64,000 nt of DNA from Cobetia sp. L2A1 (GTDB lineage: Bacteria > Pseudomonadota > Gammaproteobacteria > Pseudomonadales > Halomonadaceae), in the NCBI RefSeq assembly GCF_009796845.1, contig NZ_CP047025.1, positions 2,418,001 to 2,482,000 of the forward strand. Direction: 5' to 3'. The position numbers and the translations under genes were made by a program. Under the pieces are notes generated by a model. It did not search any database. It was not told where the DNA came from and worked only from the letters and a program-made list of their open reading frames with translations. Positions 34,550 through 43,358 of the stretch are shown here, piece after piece; the stretch's first letter is position 1; each line of letters opens with the position of its first letter.

Positions 34550-35455
34550 ATGGACCGACTGCAGACCCTGGAAGTCTTCGTGGCAGTCGCTGATGCGGGC
34601 AACTTTGCCGCAGGTGGCCGAGCAATGGGCATCAGTGCACCTTCCGTAACCCGCGCCATCAATGCACTGGAGGCACGGCTCGGTGTGCGTGTCTTCACGC
34701 GCACGACGCGCCGAGTGAAACTGACGGAAACAGGAGTGCGCTACCTTGACGATGCACGGCGCATTCTTGCCGAACTCCAGGCCGCGGATGATGGTGCAAG
34801 CGGTGCCGCTGCACAGCCGACGGGGCGATTGCGCATTACCTGTCCAACCGAATTTGGCCGTCTCTTCGTCATGCCGCTATTGATGGAATATCTCGACAGT
34901 TATCCGGACATGCACGCGGAGGTCGTGATGGTCGACCGCGTGGTCAACATGATTGAGGAGGGCTTCGATATTGCGGTACGCATCGGCTCGCTACCCTCCT
35001 CCGGGCTATCAGCTATCAAGGTGGGTAGCGTGAGGCGTGTGCTCTGTGCAGCCCCGGAGTATCTTTTCCAGCATGGCAGGCCAGAGACGCTGGAGGTGCT
35101 CGCCACTCATCGTCTCATCACCACGACGACCTTGAACAACAGCAAGGAGTGGCGCTTCGGGAGCGGGCTTGACCAAGTGGTTCGTGTCAGCCCACGCCTT
35201 TCCGTCAGCAGCATTGCGGCCGGCATCGAGGCCGCCCGCAGCGGCTGGGGGATGACACGTGTGCTGTCTTATCAGATTGGGCCGGATCTTGAAGCAGGGC
35301 GACTGGAGACAGTCCTCGAAACGCTGGAGCCACCTCCACTACCGATCCACCTCCTGCATAGTGAGGGCCGTGGCGCCGTTGCCAAGGTACGGACCTTCCT
35401 CGATTTCGCCGCCAAGCGCTTGAGAGCCGAATCAGTGCTCACATCAGCGAGCTGA
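34550..35455 (+). CDS. LysR-family regulator (GST/oxidoreductase cluster)
   Basis: This 301-residue LysR-type regulator has its helix-turn-helix near residues 16-40 (GNFAAGGRAMGISAPSVTRAI) followed by the usual effector domain (TCPTEFGRLFVMPLL and DIAVRIGSLPSSGL). It is divergent from the DUF1348-GST-oxidoreductase block over 134 bases and is its likely activator. The ligand is unknown. Confidence 0.9.
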   Translation: MDRLQTLEVFVAVADAGNFAAGGRAMGISAPSVTRAINALEARLGVRVFTRTTRRVKLTETGVRYLDDARRILAELQAADDGASGAAAQPTGRLRITCPTEFGRLFVMPLLMEYLDSYPDMHAEVVMVDRVVNMIEEGFDIAVRIGSLPSSGLSAIKVGSVRRVLCAAPEYLFQHGRPETLEVLATHRLITTTTLNNSKEWRFGSGLDQVVRVSPRLSVSSIAAGIEAARSGWGMTRVLSYQIGPDLEAGRLETVLETLEPPPLPIHLLHSEGRGAVAKVRTFLDFAAKRLRAESVLTSAS

Positions 35456-35465
35456 TATCTCATGG

Positions 35466-36395
35466 CTATTGCGAATGACTGAAGGCCAGCATGTCCTGCA
35501 TAAGCATCACCATCAATTGATTGGCCCCGACACTCAGCTGTCGCCCCAGTCGACTGATCAACTGCACATGGGGGATGACGAATTGCGCCTCTTGCAGCGG
35601 GATGCGGCACAACCGTCCTGCCTTCACCTCTTCACTGACCACAAATTCCGGCAACAATGTCACACCGCCGTGCAAGGCAAACTGCTTGAGCATGGCAATG
35701 GCATTGCAGGTCAGCGTCGGGCTGAGCATCACTCCCGCCTGATGCTCCGCCAACGTCACCAGCTGGCGAATGCCGAAAGACACCTCCGGCAGGGCCAATG
35801 AGTGGCTGGAAAGCTCAGACAGCGCCAAAGGTTCAGGTAATTCGGCCGCTGCGCATTGCCTGACGAGAGGATGCAGGGGGTTGACCACCGCGCACACCGG
35901 CTGAGGCCGTGAGACATGCGTGCGAATTCTGGGATCGCCCGCCGGGTGGAAGACCAGTCCCAGATGCGCTTCATCCTCGACGACCTGCCGGATGACCTCA
36001 TTGGTTCCGCACAGATTCACCTTGAGCTCGATGCCCGGATAGCGCTGGGAAAAGCGACTCAATGGCTCCGCCAGCCCCTCGATGAATCCCTCGCCGATCG
36101 CCAATACCAGCGAGCCGCTCTGTAGCCCTTTCAATGACTGCAACGACTCCAACAGCACTTCCTGCTGTGCCAGGCGCTGTCGGTAATATTCGAGTACCCG
36201 CTCCCCGGCCTCCGTCGGCTTCACCCCGCGACGATGGCGCTCCAGCAGCGGCATCCCCAGTTCATGTTCCAGCTGGGTGATCTGTCGACTGACTGCGGAG
36301 GGCGCCACGTTCAGGTAGTCCGCCGCCGCGCGCACGCTACCTAGCCTGGCAGCCTCATGGAGGTGCCCGATCCGATGCTCCTGAACCTGACTCAT
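35466..36395 (-). CDS. LysR-family regulator (dehydrogenase pair)
   Basis: This 309-residue LysR-type regulator has a clear helix-turn-helix (GSVRAAADYLNVAPSAVSRQ, about residues 19-38) and an effector domain with LVLAIGEGFIEGL. It is divergent from the beta-hydroxyacid and aldehyde dehydrogenase genes (start 36558) and convergent with the previous LysR gene. The position suggests control of the dehydrogenase pair. The ligand is unknown. Confidence 0.9.
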   Translation of the reverse strand: MSQVQEHRIGHLHEAARLGSVRAAADYLNVAPSAVSRQITQLEHELGMPLLERHRRGVKPTEAGERVLEYYRQRLAQQEVLLESLQSLKGLQSGSLVLAIGEGFIEGLAEPLSRFSQRYPGIELKVNLCGTNEVIRQVVEDEAHLGLVFHPAGDPRIRTHVSRPQPVCAVVNPLHPLVRQCAAAELPEPLALSELSSHSLALPEVSFGIRQLVTLAEHQAGVMLSPTLTCNAIAMLKQFALHGGVTLLPEFVVSEEVKAGRLCRIPLQEAQFVIPHVQLISRLGRQLSVGANQLMVMLMQDMLAFSHSQ

Positions 36396-36557
36396 GACGC
36401 CCCCAGCATTGCCTTCAAGGCAACATTAAAGTGAATTCTGGATTATTGCTGGAACACAGAAGCCCTGTCCATACTCGATGACATGCTCTTCAGCGACATG
36501 GCCTTCAGTGACCTGGAAGCGAACGGCGTTATCCCCTCTCACGACAGGAACGACACA

Positions 36558-37478
36558 ATGACAACAACCGTCGGTGTAATTGGCTTGGGTAACATGGGGG
36601 GCGGCATGGCGGCCACACTCGCTCGCCATGACTTCCCCGTCTTCGGGTTCGATCTCTCCGCGGCTGCCCGTGACAAGGCGGCCGAGACAGGCGTCACGCC
36701 GGTCAGCTCATTGCCTGAGCTTCTCGAACACGTCGCTATCGTGATCGTGTCTCTGCCCAAGGCGGAGCACGTGGAATTGCTGTGTCTAGGCAAGGAAGGT
36801 GACCAGGGCAATGCGCAAGAAGGCGCAAGCCTGATGGCTCTGGGCAAGCCGGGCTTGATCGTGATCGACACCACCACCTCGACTCCCGAGACCAGCCGCA
36901 AGGTGGCGGCGGCACTGGCGACTCGCGGTATCGATTTCATGGATGCGCCTGTCTCCGGTGGCCCCAAGGGGGCCGCGACCGGCAGCATGTCGATGGTGAT
37001 CGGCGCCGAGGATGAGGTGCTGGCACGCGCCATGCCGGTGCTGGAGGCCATGAGCGGCAGCCGCGTTCACGTCGGCAGCTGCGGTGCGGGCAATGTCGCC
37101 AAGATCGCCAACAACATGCTGGCCGCCTGCCATCTGATCAGCACGGCGGAGGCCGTCTCCATGGCCGCCAAGGCCGGTGTCTCGCCCGAGAAATTGCTGG
37201 AAGGCCTGAACGTGGGCTCCGGTCGCAGTGGCGCCACCCAGGTCATGTTCCCCAGCTGGGTGATCAACAAGGCGTATGACTCTGGTTTCACCATGGGTTT
37301 GATGCGCAAGGATGTCGGACTGGCCAGTGACCTGACAGATGCCCTCGGGCTGGAGCTTCCGCTCGCCAGGACCGTCGCTCGGCTCTGGGAAGAAAGCAGC
37401 GCTACCCTGGCTGATGGCGAGGACTTCTGCGCCATCGTGCAACGCACTGACTCGGCCCTCTTTGGCCACGGAGAATGA
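36558..37478 (+). CDS. Beta-hydroxyacid dehydrogenase (3-hydroxyisobutyrate DH family)
   Basis: This 306-residue enzyme has the Rossmann motif GLGNMGGGM near residues 9-17. The substrate motif is DAPVSGGPKGA near 133, and the catalytic-lysine region is GNVAKIANN near 178. The family oxidises 3-hydroxyisobutyrate, tartronate semialdehyde, threonate and related acids. Sequence alone does not choose among them, although resemblance to L-threonate dehydrogenase LtnD is possible. It overlaps the next gene by ATGA. The start at 36558 is chosen over an upstream in-frame ATG because it leads directly into the nucleotide fold and has AGGA upstream. Confidence 0.88.
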   Translation: MTTTVGVIGLGNMGGGMAATLARHDFPVFGFDLSAAARDKAAETGVTPVSSLPELLEHVAIVIVSLPKAEHVELLCLGKEGDQGNAQEGASLMALGKPGLIVIDTTTSTPETSRKVAAALATRGIDFMDAPVSGGPKGAATGSMSMVIGAEDEVLARAMPVLEAMSGSRVHVGSCGAGNVAKIANNMLAACHLISTAEAVSMAAKAGVSPEKLLEGLNVGSGRSGATQVMFPSWVINKAYDSGFTMGLMRKDVGLASDLTDALGLELPLARTVARLWEESSATLADGEDFCAIVQRTDSALFGHGE

Positions 37479-39040
37479 CCATGCCTCTTGTTTATGCTAA
37501 AGCCTCCTGCACGACCTCCGCCCGCATCGCCGAACTGATGCAGCCCTTCTGGGGCGATCGAGGCAATCAAGACACCATCATCGGTAGCCTGATCGGCGGG
37601 GAATTCATCACCGGTACCGGTGACATCATCGAGGTGCGCAATGCCCATGATGACAGTCTGATGCTGTCCTTCCCGGACGCCGCTCCCTCGCAGGTAGTGC
37701 TGGCCAACCACGCCACGCAGAAAGCTCAGCAAGACTGGTGGGCACTGACGGCCCAGGCACGCGGACGCGCCATCTATCAAATAGGCGCCCTGATCCGTGA
37801 GCAGGCCGAGACGCTGGCCGAACTGGAAGCGCTGAGCGCCAACAAGCCGATCCGAGATGCGCGCGTCGAGGTGGCCAAGGTCGCCGAGATGTTCGAGTAC
37901 TACGCCGGCTGGGCTGACAAGCTGCACGGTGAAGTGATTCCGGTACCGACTTCGCACCTCAACTACGTGACCTATGAGCCACTTGGCTGCGTACTGCAGA
38001 TCACCCCCTGGAATGCGCCCATCTTCACCGCAGGCTGGCAGATCGCTCCCGCCATCGCGGCAGGCAACGCTGTGATCCTCAAGCCGTCGGAGCTGACGAC
38101 TCTCTCCTCACTGGCGCTGGGTGTGTTGATCGAACGTGCCGGCGTGCCGCGTGGTCTGGTCAATGTCATCGCCGGCTACGGTCACACCATCGGTCAGGCC
38201 TTCATTGCCGAGGGGGATATTCGCAAGGTGGTGTTCGTCGGGTCTCCCGCGACAGGCCGTCATATCGCCACCGCCGCGGCGCAGCGCTGTATTCCAGTCG
38301 TGCTGGAACTGGGCGGCAAGTCGGCCAATATCGTCTTCGAGGACGCTGACCTTGACGTGGCGCTACGTGGCGCCCAAGCCGCCATCTTCTCTGGCGCGGG
38401 TCAGAGCTGCGTCTCGGGTTCACGCCTGCTGGTACAGGCATCCATCTTCGACAAGTTCACCAGCGCGCTGGCAGAAGCCGCGACGCGATTCACGGTCGGT
38501 GACCCGCAGAACCCCGATACCCAGATCGGCCCGATCAACAATGCCAGGCAGTATCAGCACGTGAAGACGATGATCACCGAAGCACTTGCCGATGGTGCCA
38601 CCTTGCCTGAGGCACCAGCGACTTCGGTGCCGGGCAATGCCGGCTATTACGTCGCACCCACGGTACTGCTGGGTGACAATGCGATGCCCTGCGCCCAGGA
38701 AGAGATCTTCGGGCCGGTCGTCGTCGCCATTCCCTTCGAGACTGAAGAAGACGCCGTGCGTATCGCCAACGACAGCCGCTTCGGGCTGGCCGGAGCCGTC
38801 TGGACGCGCGATGTCGGCCGCGCCCATCGTGTGGCACGTCAGGTACGCGCGGGCACCTTCTGGGTCAATGGCTACAAGACCATTCACGTAAGCTCCCCCT
38901 TCGGCGGCTATGGCGAGAGCGGTTACGGTCGCTCCTCGGGACTGGATGCGCTGCGTGAATACAGCGAAGTGAAGAGCGTATGGGTCGAGACGGCTGCCGT
39001 ACCGGCTGCCAACTTCGGCTATGGGGCCAGCCTGGAATAA
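37475..39040 (+). CDS. NAD(P)+-dependent aldehyde dehydrogenase
   Basis: This 521-residue enzyme of the aldehyde dehydrogenase superfamily has the catalytic Glu in LELGGKSAN and the catalytic Cys in GAGQSCVSGS. It also has TPWNAP and a C-terminal FGGYGESGYGR. It oxidises an aldehyde to an acid. It is coupled to the beta-hydroxyacid dehydrogenase by a four-base overlap, so the two probably act in sequence on one substrate: alcohol or hydroxyacid, then semialdehyde, then acid. The substrate is unknown. An in-frame second ATG lies six bases on. It may feed from the Rieske/BCCT genes further downstream. Confidence 0.9.
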   Translation: MTMPLVYAKASCTTSARIAELMQPFWGDRGNQDTIIGSLIGGEFITGTGDIIEVRNAHDDSLMLSFPDAAPSQVVLANHATQKAQQDWWALTAQARGRAIYQIGALIREQAETLAELEALSANKPIRDARVEVAKVAEMFEYYAGWADKLHGEVIPVPTSHLNYVTYEPLGCVLQITPWNAPIFTAGWQIAPAIAAGNAVILKPSELTTLSSLALGVLIERAGVPRGLVNVIAGYGHTIGQAFIAEGDIRKVVFVGSPATGRHIATAAAQRCIPVVLELGGKSANIVFEDADLDVALRGAQAAIFSGAGQSCVSGSRLLVQASIFDKFTSALAEAATRFTVGDPQNPDTQIGPINNARQYQHVKTMITEALADGATLPEAPATSVPGNAGYYVAPTVLLGDNAMPCAQEEIFGPVVVAIPFETEEDAVRIANDSRFGLAGAVWTRDVGRAHRVARQVRAGTFWVNGYKTIHVSSPFGGYGESGYGRSSGLDALREYSEVKSVWVETAAVPAANFGYGASLE

Positions 39041-39051
39041 CGCTGAAGCAT

Positions 39052-39079
39052 GCCGAACCTGGCACGAGCCGAACCTGGC
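39052..39079. repeat. Direct repeat GCCGAACCTGGC
   Basis: The 12-mer occurs at 39052-39063 and 39068-39079, just after the aldehyde dehydrogenase stop. Confidence 0.8.
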
Positions 39080-39150
39080 TGGAATTGAACCGCAAGCCAG
39101 CCTGTCCAATGCCGAACGCATAGGGTTCGAGTCACGCTGGACTCCTCCGG

Positions 39151-39184
39151 AGACATGGCCCTGAAAGGGCCATGTCTCTTTTTT
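39151..39184. terminator. Rho-independent terminator of the dehydrogenase operon
   Basis: GACATGGCCC (39152-39161), TGAAA loop, GGGCCATGTC (39167-39176), then a T-rich run. It ends the dehydrogenase pair. Confidence 0.92.
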
Positions 39185-39253
39185 CGTCTGGGCCTGTCAT
39201 TTACACCGACCCTCTTCTTTCTCTATCTCCCCTCGCCGTCCCAGTCCTGATCC

Positions 39254-39271
39254 TATCTCTATCTCTATCTC
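39254..39271. repeat. ATCTCT hexamer microsatellite
   Basis: Three ATCTCT units in tandem lie just before the LysR stop codon region (gene 39278-40141, minus strand). Confidence 0.75.
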
Positions 39272-39277
39272 TGACTA

Positions 39278-40141
39278 TCACGCTCCACCCGAGGTGTTCA
39301 GCGTCTCTTTCAGTACCGTGAGTGCCTGGACGATATCCGGGTAGTGGCGCCGACGGCTATGCACCGCCGTGAATATCGGATGCAGTATTTCCGGCGCATC
39401 CTCGACGATACCCAGCCCCTCTAGCGTGGATGCCAGGTCCTCGACGATACGCAAGGGCACATAAGTACTGCCGCCGGTTCTGCGCAGGAACTCCACGGCA
39501 ATGCCTTCAAAACTGACCGAAATGGCGGAGTTGGAGAAATCAGGCAACAGCGTCTGGTGGCGCTGACGAAAAAACGAGGTGTAGTGAGTATTGAGGTAGG
39601 TGTCCTTGGGGATATGAGCGAGCTGCTGGCCATGCGTCGACACCATGACGAATCGCTCTTCACCGACCTGCTCAATCTCGAGATCCGGAAGGTACTGGGG
39701 GGAGTACAAGAGCCCGATATCAATGGCGCCAAGCGATACATCCTTGATGATCTGCAGCGAGTAATCCGCCTGCAGATCCACCGCAGTACGCTGGTCGCGG
39801 GCCCGAATGTTGATCACCCAATCCACCAGCACAGGACGCATCAAGCTGAACTGGCCTGCCAGGCGCAGCAGTCGATCACGGTCCTCACTGGCGCCGGTAT
39901 CGCGGCGCGCCTGATCCCAGGTGGCGATTAGAAGCCTGGCATGCGGTTCAAAACGAATGCCGGCAGGCGTGGGAGTCGCCCCGGCACGGCCTCTCTCGAA
40001 CAATTGGGCCCCGACATCTGCCTCCAGCGCTCGAATGCGCCCACTGATGCTGGATTGCGTCACCTCGAGACGGTCAGCCGTGCGGTTGAAATTGCGGCTC
40101 TCGAAGACATCCAGAAACGTCGTGACAAGCTTGATATCCAT
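39278..40141 (-). CDS. LysR-family regulator (Rieske/BCCT cluster)
   Basis: This 287-residue LysR-type regulator has its helix-turn-helix near residues 15-40 (NFNRTADRLEVTQSSISGRI) and effector-domain pieces such as VDLQADYSLQII. The ATG at 40141 has GGTGA five bases upstream; a GTG nine bases before it is an alternative. It is divergent from the Rieske oxygenase gene, with two ATCGAT-containing sites between, so it is the most likely regulator of the oxygenase-BCCT-hydrolase genes. Confidence 0.88.
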   Translation of the reverse strand: MDIKLVTTFLDVFESRNFNRTADRLEVTQSSISGRIRALEADVGAQLFERGRAGATPTPAGIRFEPHARLLIATWDQARRDTGASEDRDRLLRLAGQFSLMRPVLVDWVINIRARDQRTAVDLQADYSLQIIKDVSLGAIDIGLLYSPQYLPDLEIEQVGEERFVMVSTHGQQLAHIPKDTYLNTHYTSFFRQRHQTLLPDFSNSAISVSFEGIAVEFLRRTGGSTYVPLRIVEDLASTLEGLGIVEDAPEILHPIFTAVHSRRRHYPDIVQALTVLKETLNTSGGA

Positions 40142-40153
40142 ATCAATCACCAG

Positions 40154-40183
40154 AATCGATCATTAACGTAAGTGCAATCGATT
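40154..40183. promoter_or_regulatory. Paired AATCGAT sites in the divergent promoter
   Basis: AATCGAT (40154-40160) and AATCGATT (40176-40183) are separated by 15 bases. Each contains the palindrome ATCGAT. The location between a LysR gene and its divergent target fits an operator. Confidence 0.5.
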
Positions 40184-40288
40184 GTATGACTTATGACACG
40201 TGAATAGCATTCCCCGTGATGCTTGACGAGCCGTTAAACGCTCGGGGCAGCGAGACAACAACAATGACCCCTTGAAAAGGAGCGTTTC

Positions 40289-41518
40289 ATGTCGCGATTG
40301 ACCACTGATCTCTTGTCGCGCCGCCAGCCAGGCCATGCATTGGAGAGAGCGTTCTACACGGACCACGACATCTACCAGCAGGACCTGGAGCAGATCCACT
40401 ACAAGGAATGGCTGTTCGTCGCGCCAGCCTGTGAACTGTCCACAAGTGGCAGCTATCTGACCTACAGGATCGGCGAATACCCGATCGTGGTGATTCGCGG
40501 GGCGGACAACGAGATTCGCGCCTTTCACAATACCTGCCGCCACAGAGGATCGGTGATCTGCAAGACGCACAAGGGCAAGACGCCGAAACTGGTGTGCCCC
40601 TACCATCAGTGGACCTACGATCTTGATGGCACCTTGCAATGGGCACGCGACATGGGGCCCGACTTCGTTCCTGAAGATCACGGTCTGATCTCCGTTCATT
40701 GCCGCACGCTAGCCGGACTGATCTATGTGTGTCTTGCCGATGAGGCCCCGGACATCGAGTCATTCCTCCAGGTCGCGAGCCCCTATCTGGCACCGCACGA
40801 TCTCAGCAATGCCAAGGTGGCCTTCGAGTCACGCGTGGTCGAGAACGGCAATTGGAAGCTGGTCTGGGAAAACAATCGCGAGTGCTATCACTGCTGCGCC
40901 AACCATCCCAGCCTGATCCGCACCTTCCCTGAAGACCCGCGCATTTCCTTCATCGGCGAGAACGCGATTCCCGACTTCATCGCCGACCACTTTGCGGCCT
41001 GTGAAGCCGAAGGGCTGCCGTCGCGCTATGTCGTCCCCCCCAATGGCCAGTTCCGGTTGTCACGCATGCCGTTGGTGGAAGGTACAAAAAGCTTCACGAT
41101 GGATGGCAGCTTCGGGGTACATGGCAAACGACTCGGCCATGTCCACAAGGAAGATGCAGGAGTGCTGAACATGTTTCACTATCCCAGCACCTGGGCCTAC
41201 TTCCTGCCGGATCACAGCATGACGTTCCGCGTGACGCCTATCAGCCCCACCGAGACGGAGCTGGTCACCTGTTGGCTGGTGGACAAGGATGCCGTCGAAG
41301 GCGTCGATTATGATCTCGAGCATTTGACCAGAGTCTGGATCAATACCAACAGCGAAGATCGTCGTGTCGTGGAAGACAATCAACAGGGAGTGAACTCGCG
41401 TGCCTATCGTCCGGGCCCCTACTCACCCCTGCATGAGGCCAGCGTCAGAGGCTTCGTGGAGTGGTACTGCGAGACACTGGGACCGCGATTGATCCCGGTC
41501 ACTGCCGTGGCGTCATGA
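40289..41518 (+). CDS. Rieske non-heme iron oxygenase, quaternary-amine type
   Basis: This 409-residue catalytic subunit has the Rieske [2Fe-2S] ligands Cys83, His85, Cys103 and His106 (CRH and CPYH). Its mononuclear-iron site has His201 and His206 (NRECYHCCANHP). Glu198 takes the bridging position where most ring-hydroxylating oxygenases have Asp, as also in carnitine oxygenase CntA. The overall pattern resembles GbcA/stachydrine-demethylase oxygenases acting on N-methylated compounds. A BCCT carrier follows, which agrees. No ferredoxin or reductase gene is adjacent, so the electron donor is elsewhere. AAAGGAG lies seven bases before the ATG. The substrate is not identified. Confidence 0.85.
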   Translation: MSRLTTDLLSRRQPGHALERAFYTDHDIYQQDLEQIHYKEWLFVAPACELSTSGSYLTYRIGEYPIVVIRGADNEIRAFHNTCRHRGSVICKTHKGKTPKLVCPYHQWTYDLDGTLQWARDMGPDFVPEDHGLISVHCRTLAGLIYVCLADEAPDIESFLQVASPYLAPHDLSNAKVAFESRVVENGNWKLVWENNRECYHCCANHPSLIRTFPEDPRISFIGENAIPDFIADHFAACEAEGLPSRYVVPPNGQFRLSRMPLVEGTKSFTMDGSFGVHGKRLGHVHKEDAGVLNMFHYPSTWAYFLPDHSMTFRVTPISPTETELVTCWLVDKDAVEGVDYDLEHLTRVWINTNSEDRRVVEDNQQGVNSRAYRPGPYSPLHEASVRGFVEWYCETLGPRLIPVTAVAS

Positions 41519-41588
41519 GGCAGGCCTCGACACTTGATTCAGCATTCCTCTGATTCCCCATTCACGACCACGCACCTCGATGACACTG

Positions 41589-41622
41589 CAAGGCGACGCG
41601 GTTATCACTCCGCGGCGCCTTG
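41589..41622 (+). terminator. Hairpin between the Rieske gene and BCCT 3
   Basis: CAAGGCGACGCGG (41589-41601) pairs with CCGCGGCGCCTTG (41610-41622) with one mismatch around an 8-base loop. The T-run is absent, so it may only attenuate or stabilise RNA between the oxygenase and the transporter. Confidence 0.5.
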
Positions 41623-41758
41623 CGACGTTAGGAGGATATGCGTCAGCGTCATGCCCCCATACACAACCCGCGTTTGCGGCCTCCCCCCCGGGGGCGGATA
41701 AGGTGGTGTCATCTGACATGGCAGCACTCACCCAATAACAAGCACGGGGTTCTGGCGC

Positions 41759-43357
41759 ATGATGCGTTCGATTCGACATCTGGTCTTCTGGCCAACCTTT
41801 CTGATACTCATCGCGGCGGTGAGCTTGAGCGTCTACGACAAGGAAAGTTTCCTCGCCACCACGACGGCGATGAACAACTGGGTACTGGATCACTTCTCGT
41901 GGCTGTTCACGCTCGGTAGCGTCTATCTGCTGGTACTGGCCGTCATCATCTATTTCTCGCGCCTGGGCAACATCCGCATCGGCGGTGAAGATGCCAAGCC
42001 GATGTTGAGCAAGGCGCGCTGGTTCTCCATCACCCTATGTACCACGCTGGCAGTCGGCGTGCTGTTCTGGACCACGGCAGAACCGCTCTATCACCTGATG
42101 GGCCCACCGGAATCTCTCGGCATTGAAGCCGGTTCCACCGAGGCAGTCCTGTTCAGCATGTCGACCATGTTCCTGCACTGGTCATTCACGCCGTATGCCA
42201 TCTACGCCGTTCCAGCGCTGGTGTTCGCACTGGTCTTCTACAATCTTCGTCTGAAGTTCTCCATTTCCAGCATGCTGGAGCCGGTCTTCGGCCCGCGCAT
42301 CACCCGCTACAGCAGTCTGATCGATGCCCTGGCACTCTATTCGCTGGTCGCCGGCATGGCGTCCACACTGGGCACCGGCGCATTGACACTGGCCGGCGGT
42401 ATCGGTCAGTACACCGACGGCGAGACGACGCCTCTGCTGCTAGGCATCATCATTGCCGTCATCGTGGTCACCTTCGTGCTGTCCGCCGCCAGCGGCCTGC
42501 AGAAGGGTATCGCACGTCTGTCATCCCTGAATGCCGGCCTGCTGCTGGTGCTCGGTCTGTTCGTTTTAGTGTGCGGCCCGACCATCTTCATGCTCAAGCT
42601 CGGCGTGGAATCCTTCGGTGTCTATCTGGACAACTTCTTCACGCGCAGCCTGTTCACTGGCGCGGCGGGCAATGACCAATGGCCGTACTGGTGGTCCATC
42701 TTCTACTGGGCGATCTGGTTCGCCTGGGCACCGGTGACGGCCCTGTTCCTCGGGCGTATCTCGCGTGGCTACACCGTGCGTGAATTCCTGCGCGTGAACC
42801 TCTTCTATCCGGCACTGTTCGCCGTCGCATGGATCACGATCTTCTCCAGTGCCAGTCTCTACTTCCAGCTGCATACCGATGTCGACCTCAACGGCGTATT
42901 GAACGACCAGGGCGTCGAACATGTGCTCTACTCGCTGTTCGATCAGCTGCCGCTATCGGGTGTGTGGATTCCGTTGCTGCTGTTCATCGCTTTCATCTCT
43001 TACGTGACCGCAGCTGATTCCAATACCGATGCCATCGGCAATCTGTGCACCCGTGGCCTGACCGCTGACAGCGAAGGCAATTCCGGTGTGCCGATGAAGG
43101 TCATCTGGGGCGGCATGGTGGGCATCGTCGCCTGGGTCATGACAAGCTCGGTGGGCATCGATGGCGTCAAGATGCTCTCCAATCTGGGTGGCCTGCCGGC
43201 GCTCATCATCATCCTGCTGGCCAGTGGTGCTATCTGGCGCTGGCTGAGCAACCCTGAACTGCTGAACGTCGAGGCCAATCTGCGCCGCGACAATGCTTCT
43301 GCCACATCGCAAGACCGCCAGGACTCCGCCGCCATTCTCGACCAAAAGGCTCAGTGA
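41759..43357 (+). CDS. BCCT-family transporter 3 (glycine motif altered)
   Basis: This 532-residue carrier has 12 helices. The usual G-x-G-I-G stretch is absent: the segment reads CTTLAVGVLFWTTAEPLYHL. That resembles the sodium-independent carnitine antiporter CaiT in lacking the glycines. The fourth-helix box is FLHWSFTPYAIY. The eighth-helix region is FYWAIWFAWAPV followed by GRISRGYTVREF. It is probably a quaternary-amine importer or exchanger for the oxygenase cluster; sodium independence is inferred. The TGA is followed one base later by the hydrolase ATG. Two in-frame ATG codons open the gene; the ribosome binding site is weak. Confidence 0.87.
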   Translation: MMRSIRHLVFWPTFLILIAAVSLSVYDKESFLATTTAMNNWVLDHFSWLFTLGSVYLLVLAVIIYFSRLGNIRIGGEDAKPMLSKARWFSITLCTTLAVGVLFWTTAEPLYHLMGPPESLGIEAGSTEAVLFSMSTMFLHWSFTPYAIYAVPALVFALVFYNLRLKFSISSMLEPVFGPRITRYSSLIDALALYSLVAGMASTLGTGALTLAGGIGQYTDGETTPLLLGIIIAVIVVTFVLSAASGLQKGIARLSSLNAGLLLVLGLFVLVCGPTIFMLKLGVESFGVYLDNFFTRSLFTGAAGNDQWPYWWSIFYWAIWFAWAPVTALFLGRISRGYTVREFLRVNLFYPALFAVAWITIFSSASLYFQLHTDVDLNGVLNDQGVEHVLYSLFDQLPLSGVWIPLLLFIAFISYVTAADSNTDAIGNLCTRGLTADSEGNSGVPMKVIWGGMVGIVAWVMTSSVGIDGVKMLSNLGGLPALIIILLASGAIWRWLSNPELLNVEANLRRDNASATSQDRQDSAAILDQKAQ

Positions 43358-43358
43358 C

